Shown piece by piece: positions 27,201 through 33,509 of a DNA stretch of 46,995 nt; the stretch's first letter is position 1, and every line of letters starts with the position of its first letter. Both the position numbers and the translations under genes were made by a program. The stretch covers positions 1-46,995 of IMG/VR virus record IMGVR_UViG_3300008459_000083, one strand, 5' to 3'. This DNA is from a virus. The notes beneath the pieces were generated by a model. That model made no database searches. It had not been told where the DNA came from and saw only the letters and a list, made by a program, of their open reading frames with translations.

Positions 27201-30200
27201 CCACAAAACAGTTGATATTTGTAGCCGCACCCACTTTTGGTACAACAATAACTGTGGTTTCTGGACGCATGACAGTGAGTGTGATCAATATTCAAGCCAC
27301 TGCGCCCAACAACAAACTCACAGTCTTACCTGGAGTCGATGCAGGTGACAGCACCATTGGAACAGCATTTGATGACCTAGGCTTTGACACCTACTACTAT
27401 GTACAAACCATTGTGAGTCCGAATCCCACTGACTATGCTTACTTTGGTCAAAGCCTGGATGTTGACAGCACAGCCGTAAATTTGATAGTGGGTGCGCCCA
27501 ATGGTGATGTGTACGCACCTGTGACTTTTGATCTCGATCGCACTTATTTTGATGACCGCAGCACCACATTCTTCTCACCAGTATTCAACAGTGGTGTGGC
27601 TTACACTTTTGATTTGTTGCCCAGTGCCGCGTCATCGATCAACAATCCTGGTGCCTTGATATTTGGACAACAAGTATACGACAACACTTCTGCTACCAAT
27701 GATCGATTTGGTTTTGCAGTCAACTATCGCAATGGAAGATTACTGATAGGATCTCCTGGCAACGATCAACAAGTAGCCGAGGCCAACTATGGCCAAGTCA
27801 CTGTGTACAGCAATCCTGATAATACACCGGCCTGGGCAGTACAGATCCTGCAACAACCGTCGGTCAATATAGATCAGATCAACAGTGTGTTCATGTACGA
27901 CAGACTCACATCCAACGCTCAGCAATATTTTGATTTCTTTAACCCGTTGCAAGGCAAGATACTTGGCGCAGCCCGTCGTAATATTGATTATATTGGTGCA
28001 GTTGATCCTGCAGATTACAACACTGGTCCTGTGCATAATTTAGGTAACAGCTGGGCCCAAGAGCACGTGGGAGAAATTTGGTGGGACACAGACACAGTGA
28101 GATTTATTGATCCTAACCAGGACAATATCACTTATGCAAGTCGTAGATGGGGACAAGTGTTTCCTGGTAGTCGTGTAGACATCTATCAATGGGTCAGCAG
28201 TTCAGTTCCGCCGGTAAGTTACACCGGTCCTGGTATTGCTCTCAGCACAACCAGTTACACAGTAACGTCGAGTTTGAATCAGCTCAACATATTTGAAACT
28301 CGTTATTATTTTTGGGTGCGTGGCATAACAACAATTGACGTTGTTGCAGGCAAAACACTGAGTACAGTGGGCATTGCCAACTATATTGAAAATCCAAGAA
28401 GCAGCGGAATACCTTACATAGCACCGTTAAGCTCCAGTACCATAGCCATCTATAATGCTTTGGATATTATTAGTGCTGCTGATACAATTTTGCATATTGA
28501 ATATGATCGTCAGCTGACTGCAGCCAATGTACATCAAGAATACGAATTGATTGCTGATGGACGGGCTGACAGTTTCCTTAATGATATTTTGTATAGAAAA
28601 TTGTTGGATAGTTTTTGCGGGGTAAACGCATCTGGTGCCAATGTACCAGATCCACTGTTGAGTCCAGCTGAACGATATGGTGTGCAGTTCCGTCCAAGAC
28701 AGAGCATGTTTGTTGATCGATTCGCTGCTTTGCAAAATTATCTGCAACGGGCCAACAACATATTTTTAAAATTTCCAATGGTGGAAATACGTAGGTTCAA
28801 TCTGCTGAACAGCAGCGAACCCGAACCATCATTGAGCTCAGGTGCCTGGAACAAACGTGTGGCCAACCTTGAAGAACTCAGCTTTCAGAATATCAGGGCA
28901 GTTCCGTTGGGTTACAAGTATTTGGTAGTGTCTGACAGTGGCCAGGGTGGGCTTTGGACTATTTACGAAGTTCAAAGTGGACTATTGGGGCAACGTGAGA
29001 CCAATCTCGTCAGAGTACAAAATTATGACACACGCCGCTATTGGAATACCATTGACTGGTATGAACCCGGTTACAACTCTAGCATACAACCTGTGGCCGA
29101 AGTACAAAATTATTCAGACCTGCGCACACTGACTTTGTCACAGGCACCGGTAGGTAGCAGTGTCAAGGTAACGGCCAATGCCCAAGGCAAATTTGAAATT
29201 TATGTTAGGACCGATCTTGGGTGGAATCGTGTGGGATTACAAAACGGTACCATTGAGATCAAAGAAGAAATTTGGAACTATGCCGCTGGAAATTTTGGAT
29301 TTGACGTTGAAGTGTTTGATGCACAATACTTTGATCAAGAGCCTAATATAGAAACTCGACAAATTATACGAGCCATCAATGAAGAATTATTCATTGATGA
29401 ATTGCTGATTGAACGCAATCTCAGTCTGATGTTGGTATTCAACTTTGTTTATAGCGAGAGTGAAATACCTGAATGGTTGATAAAAACCAGTTTGATCGAT
29501 GTGGATCACAAGATCCGTGCTCTGTTACCTTTCCAAAATTATATGCGTGACAATCAAGACTTTGTGCTGGATTACATACAAGAAGTTAAGCCCTATCACG
29601 TACAAATACGTGAGTTCAATCTTACCTATGATGGAGACGATGCCTACGCTGGTAATTTGACTGATTATGACTTGCCGGCCTATTACGATCGACTGCTTAC
29701 AGTTCCACAATTTGTTAGTCCTATTTTGTTGCCTTACACACAGTCTGGCAGTTTTATACAAAGCAACACCAGCGATGTGGCCAGCAACGCAGAAATTTGG
29801 ACCTTGGCTCCTTGGAAAGATTGGTATAACAATTACTTGTTGAGTGTACAAAGTGTGACCATAATTTCTGGTGGTGCTGGATATACCGCAGTTCCTGAAA
29901 TCACCGTGACAGGTACCTGCGTTGAGCCTGCAGAACTAACGGCAGTAATCAATTCTGCAGGTCGTGTTATTGGTATTGATATCATCAATCCTGGCAGTGG
30001 TTACAGTAGTACCCCAACAATAACCATAACCGGCAACGGTGTTGGCGCAAGAGCTGTGGCCAACATGGGCAATGACCTGATTAGAACTTTTAAAACTGTT
30101 ATCAGATATGACCGTTACCAGTATTCCACAACTATCTTTGAATGGCAACCCAATGTAACCTATCCTGCCGGCACGCAGGTTCGTTATATTGATCGTGTAT

Positions 30201-32677
30201 GGTCTGCTGTGGGAACTGTAAACAACAGTATATTTGATCTGGAACAATGGACCCCGGTACCTGCTGACACACTGAGCGGTGTAGATCGTACCATGGGATT
30301 CTATACACCCACAGTCAATCAACCAGGTCTAAGTTTGCCTTTGTTAATTGACGGAGTTGACTATCCAGGAGTACAAGTCAGGGGGCTTAATTTTGATCAA
30401 AACACTGGGTTTGATGTAGGCAACTTTGATATCAATCCTTTTGATAATTTCAGCATTAGCCCTGAAGGATTTCCAACCTATGATCCGGGCATACTTGACA
30501 CTATCTATGGTAGCAGTTACTTAGATCTTTATCTAGGAACTCGCCCAACCGATGTCAACGTCGACGGCGGCGGCTATGTAGACGTTTATAGCAGTTATGC
30601 ACCAGAAGAACTCATACCCGGCGCAGAATTTGACACATTAGATCTTCGTGTGTACACAAGAGCTGGAAGCGATTGGTTATTCAACGGCCACGGATTTCCA
30701 AATCAGTCTGTTAAATTTATTTTTGATCCATTGAATCCAACACAAAGTTGGGCAGATCTAGTTCCTTATCCGCAGTCAGTAATTGTTACTAATTTAACCA
30801 GTGGTCAGAATCTTGAACAAGATTTTGCCTATGTGCTCGACTGGGTTGAACAGACCATAACCATGATTCAAAATGCAGATCCAGGCGATATCATTGTGGT
30901 GTCTGTTTATGGCCTAGGTGGCGGAAATCAGTTGTTTGAAAATTCATATCAAGGATCCACTTTTGGTACTGAATTATCGGTTCCGGTGGCTTACGATCAA
31001 ATCCTAGAATTTGCAATTTTTGTCAATGGAAACTTGACGACCAACTATACCTATGCATCAGAATACGCAAGTAGTACCAAGATTACGTTTGCCAACTCAT
31101 TCAGTGCCACAGACATGGTAACATTGACAGCCATTGGCCCAACCACAGTAGACAACATTGAAATCATAGATTATAGTTGGAGTGCTCCTCAGACACAAAT
31201 AATGGCGGGCGATGGATCTACACTGACCTATGAGCTTGACAACAGTTTGGCCTATACCAATCCTGACAATTTGATTGTCACGGTCAACGGTCTACGTGCC
31301 AGAACCAGTGCTGGTATTGAATACTACGGCGATGGCAGTACTGAATATCTGATTCCAGATCGTTTGGGATATAGTTACGCACTTATCGCCGACAACGAAG
31401 TCAATGTTTATATTGATGATATTCCTTTGATATTGAATGTGGACTATGTTGTTGAACCCTACAACCCATTCAATGGATATGACGGACGTCGTGTGGTGGT
31501 ATTTGCCGAAGATACTCCTATTGGATCACGAATTTTGATCTGCGTTGACACCAACACACAATGCTATGTAAACCGAGGAGATTCAACATTGAATTTCCAA
31601 TTAGGACAAGGTCTCGAACCGGGTGTAGGTGACGTGATTGAAGTTACAACCTGGAATGACACACGTCAACAAAATATCTTGACCCAAGTGTTTGTGGGGC
31701 CAGTGCAGGTGGGTATAACCATCACTGAACCTTATGATTCTACTAGATTTGATCAAGGAGATGGCACCAGCCCCGGAGACCCAGACTATCCAGTGGCTCC
31801 TTTTGATTTTAGTGCTGACTCACTTGTTGTATCTAATAATCTTGACCTGGGACGCATTGTAGTCAATGCTGATCGTCTGTGGGTAACTGTAAATGGTCGT
31901 CGACTGTATTATGGATTTGGTTTTGGTATAGTAGGGCAAGAACTGATCTTGACCAATGGCATACTGGGACCAAATGACGTGGTAATGATCACACAGTTTA
32001 CTGAAAGCATTGTTCCTGAGCCCATGGCTTTCCGTATATTCCAAGACATGCGCGGAGTGCAGGCCACTTACCGTATGACTGTTGCCACTACCACACAATT
32101 AGCACAACCACTGGGTCAATACGACGATGTAATTTATCTAGTAGATGCATCCACACAAGGCGAGCCCAATATTGCAGCCAATATCTGGGGTGTGCTGACC
32201 GTCAATGGCGAGCGTATCATGTATCGTGAGCGGGATACCGTAAATAATACCATCAGCAGTTTGTTGCGTGGCACAGCTGGAACAGCTGCTGCTTCGCACA
32301 ACGTTGGTTCAATAGTTTACAGTCTGGGACGTGGCAATCTTTTGCCAGAACAGTTTCAAAATTATATTGTCAACAATACATTTATGTCCGATGGTACCAC
32401 AGTTGAATTTGTCACTGACATTGTTACCACAGAAGCGGATCTTGATGCAGTTGAAATTTACGTTGGTGGAACTAGAATATCCAATGATGGAACATTTACT
32501 GGGTTTGCTCCAGTGAGCTTTGAATTTGATGAAGCACCACCTGCTGGACTTGACATCAACATACTGGTACGTCGAGGGGTCACGTGGTATGCACCCGGCC
32601 CAGGAACACCCAGCAATGGTGTAGCTTTGCAAGATACCAATACACAGGCGGCAAGGTTTTTACGGGGACTAACCTAA
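18299..32677 (+). CDS. giant baseplate/tail structural protein (4792 residues), gp7/gp8 position
   Basis: A single open frame of 14.4 kb directly follows gp6. The opening (MARVRSVDFLPEIFQTPVNR, then QFLSATLDQLIQEPKF) matches the start of very large structural proteins in marine T4-like phages as I recall. Features in order: a duplicated cupredoxin-like region without copper ligands (about 172-360), seven FG-GAP-like units (DNA about 25199-27800), many repeats of the form V-x-x-NG-x-x-L-x-x-x-x-DY with tube-like strands, a YTAVP/GSGYSSTP double repeat (DNA about 29870-30070), and a C-terminal VNGERIMYRERDTVNNTISS-LLRGTAGT segment typical of these proteins. It would be an extended wedge, fibre-anchor or host-contact protein. 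The order suggests the gp7/gp8/gp10 role, but I see no direct similarity. No frameshift is visible. Confidence 0.8.
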   Translation: MARVRSVDFLPEIFQTPVNRQFLSATLDQLIQEPKFQKTQGFVGRRVGPGVNPEDRYVIEPTKTRNDYQLEPGVVGLEPGTNNINDVITYPGINDALRLQGAYTNNSDRLYTSEYYAWDPFVDFDKFVNYQQYYWLPSGPLDVDVSSSTVLSTDNFVVTRANGTYTFSGIAGTNPALTLLRGGSYTFQVAQNDKQNINFRVQNRGISAYLINYEPNPTLTLVRGNTYTFTLSLTGLFPFFIKTLPSLGNINTWDSGVTNNGASIGTVTFVVPQDAPDVLYYSSSTQLNMRGTMNIVDATPGTGPGFWIQAAPGVNGRLPATPNISSRDVLGVTNNGEDLGTITFDVPLSTAQSFYYDLIELPGVDLITTLQYDQINGKTVEQFFIENISGIDGIVDLNNRTLVFQYTDSGWDTVPESLRYNVWRINYVDIAGTDYIQLINVLTVNNLEKFSILYGTQYASTGWYKNTQGLFEQIPLLTAVNNVLYYQDGLDPALFGEIRLIDPLESSTLRIDDILDRPDYTSPNGVVFTNGLKVVFRGNVDPVSYQNQSYYVEGVGTAIRLLPVTDFVTPETYTQSASIAFDQLPYDVGNFDGTLNAPARPDYLTINRASPDLNGWSRSNRWFHIDVINYSAELNNIQPTVDNAARGRRPILEFRAGTRLFNFGTQGKQPVNIIDFQNTDALSNINGTLGYGVDGYSFINGTRVIFAADSNPTVRNKIYQVEFIMPDTQDPLILQPIINLVPATDTDVEINQTVVCLSGITLQGKSFYYDGVAWLSGQDKQSLNQAPLFDIFDSSEISLGNLVKYPSSTFTGSKLLSYAPGTGPDDPVLEFALKYLNLANIGDIVFDNNLYTDTFIYVKDSVSATEDISFGFVHRYLNRVAFVRELGWQTAVTPSITRQQFRFTYEGRPLQLDVKVNDSVTVPAIQLYVNARFQDPSRYSVATTADITTVILTPEATGVVPGDIIEIAAISDQVSAQGFYQVPINLENNPINANSGTFTLGTVRSHYGTIGENLIALQGPINGANNTRDLGNIVPYGLQILQQSSPLTLAGYFARNLEYDIFASIEYNSREYIKFKNLMLETVVRNEYGNATVAQILDLAIAEITQGRTDINPFYWSDMLPTGSVFLETTYTVTPITTNVFDTEQTYDFTSANFQGLLVYLTRATAEPGVSTTTLLSRHTDYVVSTDGPTLSVTVPLVVGDVVTLREYRDTAGNFCPNTPSKMGLYPKYLPRIFVDTNYINPTTVIQGHDGSITVTFGDIRDEILLEFETRIYNNLKTDDNPVPLTIDDVIPGFFRTTDYTQTEITAILGESFLSWIGWNKLDYKAQDYLANNPFTYNYSSAGSKINSDGTVSNTIESPLLGAWRGIYRYFYDTISPNLTPWEMLGFSEEPAWWTQRYGPAPYTSDNLVLWDDLEAGLVADPVAPYVVIKFRRPGLTSVIPVGTEGQLLAPINSVVGAYDPTAFRKSWVVGDGGPVESSWWTSSSYPFAVMRLLALTRPAEFFSLFADRDRYRFSAEFDQYLYDGRYRLSLRSIPGQDSISGIEVYGRLEGQQDGISKASYINWIVDYNQQLGRNSTERLTDDLANIDVRLCYRMASFTNKQYLKIFTEKSSPNSQNSSLLLPDESYNLLLYKNQPFADIVYSALIVERVATGYAVFGYSTTNPYFEIFASSSGGVLQTVSGGGADVRVPVNYTDIVVQVPYGYVFTNTTMVVDFILSYGAYLISQGLIFTDVENGYQLNWKQMATEFLYFSQQGWATGTLINLNPVASRLVAVKAGAVVDTIESLTPENMLLDQNRGVLPTRDLVIDRNENTFTVTSNSNQTISYLHLRFTNYEHMVVLDNVSIFADLIYDPITAARQNRVRITAATTTEWNGQVDAQGFILNENNVKEWQSNRKYTKGEIVFYKNVYWSAQTIVQPKVLFDYTDWVKSDYTLIQEGLLPNIANKANQLANSYNTYSANLERDNDLLSYGLIGFRPRQYMAALNLDDVSQVNIYQQFLGRKGTIRSAELFTSADLGKESGEYNIYENWAILAATYGANANRSFFELRLTEDLLQSNPSVIQVINPQQSSDADQTVLLSNVWRESFKLTSTDILPTTYSTISDTALPSAGYVNLNDADITVFSLDDPSSIAANLDSVGIGTVIWVAKTNPYDWNIYRCERVTGRLTQVADNLNQTSVATFTSAHGLVVGDLIIVRYFSQAVDGVYRVLSVPGITQVVIAYNFISTNQTTLSGDGLVFYLQTARVAQPSDIATLPYANSLVPGARVWVDDNGAGHWVVLEKQNSFTDFDRLRVEFPITNNQLGFSIAQGADNFTALVGAPGLDAEDSSLDSAGGVYTYRRTVDGNYGFNINLQLNAVDTLGFGNSVDFGNRTWGVAGASGSNNYAGYAVVLYLVPGTNDYILSQMLIAPDLDFNPIKFGSAVTISPDERWMYVSAADGNKVYAYGKVEIENQRVVYVTDGATNIFNYSNFIEIDSVFPNQLVLSLDNLQSGINVDLVFAIDYFITATTVVLFSTPTAGLNLSISRRQIAQLDDYNYFGILQNTTSGLGVDAVFSLNSVRGAYVPTLVSPGSGYAPGDTLVVFGAAIGGATPANNLTITVTTVDANTGIATFTNSGTGISNITTFALNPDLYTATNIYSFTMSVDGQLQRPFIDYSFNNSTLEVTFINNPPFGSIISVSTGSYWQYVDTLTVPGLSANAEFGSSVTTATDGRQILIGSPLDDAGAVNQAGSVYAFDRSVIRYLVTDVTQLTYAMPGTPQGPISVILNNQFLNNSDDFINGQFSVVGSDVVLASTTSLTIGDIIEIETNEFQQIQKIVSATAQDESAFGTAVEICSNNCSVYTGEPLATVTLPQEGQVQRNVNQSRVYGVISTTKANPALTAGDTIRINNTQVAVPLAPDNTIQGLISAINSAGIPNVIASATTDLVLLGDDVTKTFDVGTIYSATTAYTTVVYLGTVLQTAGVDYTYNNTTKQLIFVAAPTFGTTITVVSGRMTVSVINIQATAPNNKLTVLPGVDAGDSTIGTAFDDLGFDTYYYVQTIVSPNPTDYAYFGQSLDVDSTAVNLIVGAPNGDVYAPVTFDLDRTYFDDRSTTFFSPVFNSGVAYTFDLLPSAASSINNPGALIFGQQVYDNTSATNDRFGFAVNYRNGRLLIGSPGNDQQVAEANYGQVTVYSNPDNTPAWAVQILQQPSVNIDQINSVFMYDRLTSNAQQYFDFFNPLQGKILGAARRNIDYIGAVDPADYNTGPVHNLGNSWAQEHVGEIWWDTDTVRFIDPNQDNITYASRRWGQVFPGSRVDIYQWVSSSVPPVSYTGPGIALSTTSYTVTSSLNQLNIFETRYYFWVRGITTIDVVAGKTLSTVGIANYIENPRSSGIPYIAPLSSSTIAIYNALDIISAADTILHIEYDRQLTAANVHQEYELIADGRADSFLNDILYRKLLDSFCGVNASGANVPDPLLSPAERYGVQFRPRQSMFVDRFAALQNYLQRANNIFLKFPMVEIRRFNLLNSSEPEPSLSSGAWNKRVANLEELSFQNIRAVPLGYKYLVVSDSGQGGLWTIYEVQSGLLGQRETNLVRVQNYDTRRYWNTIDWYEPGYNSSIQPVAEVQNYSDLRTLTLSQAPVGSSVKVTANAQGKFEIYVRTDLGWNRVGLQNGTIEIKEEIWNYAAGNFGFDVEVFDAQYFDQEPNIETRQIIRAINEELFIDELLIERNLSLMLVFNFVYSESEIPEWLIKTSLIDVDHKIRALLPFQNYMRDNQDFVLDYIQEVKPYHVQIREFNLTYDGDDAYAGNLTDYDLPAYYDRLLTVPQFVSPILLPYTQSGSFIQSNTSDVASNAEIWTLAPWKDWYNNYLLSVQSVTIISGGAGYTAVPEITVTGTCVEPAELTAVINSAGRVIGIDIINPGSGYSSTPTITITGNGVGARAVANMGNDLIRTFKTVIRYDRYQYSTTIFEWQPNVTYPAGTQVRYIDRVWSAVGTVNNSIFDLEQWTPVPADTLSGVDRTMGFYTPTVNQPGLSLPLLIDGVDYPGVQVRGLNFDQNTGFDVGNFDINPFDNFSISPEGFPTYDPGILDTIYGSSYLDLYLGTRPTDVNVDGGGYVDVYSSYAPEELIPGAEFDTLDLRVYTRAGSDWLFNGHGFPNQSVKFIFDPLNPTQSWADLVPYPQSVIVTNLTSGQNLEQDFAYVLDWVEQTITMIQNADPGDIIVVSVYGLGGGNQLFENSYQGSTFGTELSVPVAYDQILEFAIFVNGNLTTNYTYASEYASSTKITFANSFSATDMVTLTAIGPTTVDNIEIIDYSWSAPQTQIMAGDGSTLTYELDNSLAYTNPDNLIVTVNGLRARTSAGIEYYGDGSTEYLIPDRLGYSYALIADNEVNVYIDDIPLILNVDYVVEPYNPFNGYDGRRVVVFAEDTPIGSRILICVDTNTQCYVNRGDSTLNFQLGQGLEPGVGDVIEVTTWNDTRQQNILTQVFVGPVQVGITITEPYDSTRFDQGDGTSPGDPDYPVAPFDFSADSLVVSNNLDLGRIVVNADRLWVTVNGRRLYYGFGFGIVGQELILTNGILGPNDVVMITQFTESIVPEPMAFRIFQDMRGVQATYRMTVATTTQLAQPLGQYDDVIYLVDASTQGEPNIAANIWGVLTVNGERIMYRERDTVNNTISSLLRGTAGTAAASHNVGSIVYSLGRGNLLPEQFQNYIVNNTFMSDGTTVEFVTDIVTTEADLDAVEIYVGGTRISNDGTFTGFAPVSFEFDEAPPAGLDINILVRRGVTWYAPGPGTPSNGVALQDTNTQAARFLRGLT

Positions 32678-32685
32678 GGTAAATA
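32678..32685 (+). promoter_or_regulatory. late-promoter motif before the minigene
   Basis: GGTAAATA starts directly after the giant gene's TAA and ends 4 bases before ATG 32690. Layout and sequence (GTAAATA, base, ATC, ATG) nearly copy the gp25 junction. Confidence 0.4.
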
Positions 32686-32689
32686 AATC

Positions 32690-32839
32690 ATGAACGAAAA
32701 TACCACTGGGCAACCACCAGAAAAATCCAACAACACTCCTGCTAAAAGACCCAATGAAACAGGATCTATCAGCGTAGAGGGATTTGTTCGTATTTTTGAT
32801 CCAAATACCAAAGAGAAATTTGTGGAGCAACGAGCATGA
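32690..32839 (+). CDS. 49-residue minigene, relative of the next protein's N-terminus
   Basis: This short gene encodes 49 residues: a polar, proline-rich, probably disordered half, then SVEGFVRIFDPNTKEKFVEQ. That second half matches the start of the next protein (KIEGFVKITDPISGEILLDK) in spacing and at key positions (EGFV, I, DP). Its TGA overlaps the next ATG as ATGA. A promoter-like GGTAAATA precedes it. It may be a truncated duplicate or an assembly-interface copy. It is a real gene by coupling and similarity; the function is unknown. Confidence 0.7.
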   Translation: MNENTTGQPPEKSNNTPAKRPNETGSISVEGFVRIFDPNTKEKFVEQRA

Positions 32840-33456
32840 TAATTCAACCCGGCCTAACCAAAATTGAAGGCTTTGTAAAAATTACCGATCCTATTTCGGG
32901 AGAGATTCTATTAGACAAAAAAAATGCCATACACTATGAGAATATTTCAATTGCCATGGCACAGAGTTTGAGCAATCGTACTCCGGAACAAGGCGGCGGT
33001 TGGATCTATCAAATGGCTTTTGGCAATGGCGGAAGCAGTGTAGACCCCACAGGAGTTATCACATATTTGCCCCCAAATACCACGGGACAAAATGCAGACC
33101 TGTATAACGAAACTTATTACAAAGTGGTCGACGATAACTCAGCAGCCAACACAGATCCCAGCAACAACAAGATGACAGTGTTACATACTTCTGGAACTGT
33201 TTATACGGATATCTTGGTAACTTGCTTGTTGGACTATGGCGAACCTATTGGACAACAGGCCTTTGACAACAGCACCAATTTCAACGGTGAATTTGTGTTC
33301 GACGAACTGGGTTTAAAATGCTGGAACGGCAGTGAAACTGATCTGCGCCTGATTACACATGTAATTTTTCACCCAGTACAAAAAAGTTTGAATAGACAGA
33401 TACAGATTGATTACACTTTGCGCATTCAAACTTTGACTAATTTGAGTGCTGCATAA
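32836..33456 (+). CDS. conserved virion structural protein, EGFVKITDP family
   Basis: This 206-residue protein starts at the ATG overlapping the minigene stop. The N-terminus (IEGFVKITDPISGEILLDK, then NAIHYENISIAMAQSLSNR) is a pattern I recall from conserved structural proteins of cyanophages and relatives. The rest is beta-rich (residues 50-200), including TDILVTCLLDYGEP, FVFDELGLKCWNGSET and LITHVIFHPVQKSLNRQIQI, consistent with a small baseplate or fibre-attachment domain. There is no enzyme motif, signal peptide or membrane segment. Its position between the giant protein and the fibre gene fits a connector role. Confidence 0.7.
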   Translation: MIIQPGLTKIEGFVKITDPISGEILLDKKNAIHYENISIAMAQSLSNRTPEQGGGWIYQMAFGNGGSSVDPTGVITYLPPNTTGQNADLYNETYYKVVDDNSAANTDPSNNKMTVLHTSGTVYTDILVTCLLDYGEPIGQQAFDNSTNFNGEFVFDELGLKCWNGSETDLRLITHVIFHPVQKSLNRQIQIDYTLRIQTLTNLSAA

Positions 33457-33459
33457 ATA
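33452..33459 (+). promoter_or_regulatory. late-promoter motif at the end of the EGFVKITDP gene
   Basis: CATAAATA overlaps the stop codon (33454-33456) of the preceding gene and is 50 bases before the fibre gene ATG. It is a close match to the T4 late consensus. Confidence 0.45.
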
Positions 33460-33476
33460 TGTGCATATTAAATTGC

Positions 33477-33484
33477 GGTAAATA
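33477..33484 (+). promoter_or_regulatory. late-promoter motif for the fibre gene
   Basis: GGTAAATA is 25 bases before ATG 33510 and is followed by GGAG about 13 bases before the start. It is 17 bases downstream of a second TAAATA motif, so this gap may hold tandem late promoters. Confidence 0.5.
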
Positions 33485-33509
33485 CACTAGGACGGAGTAA
33501 CTTAAAAAA

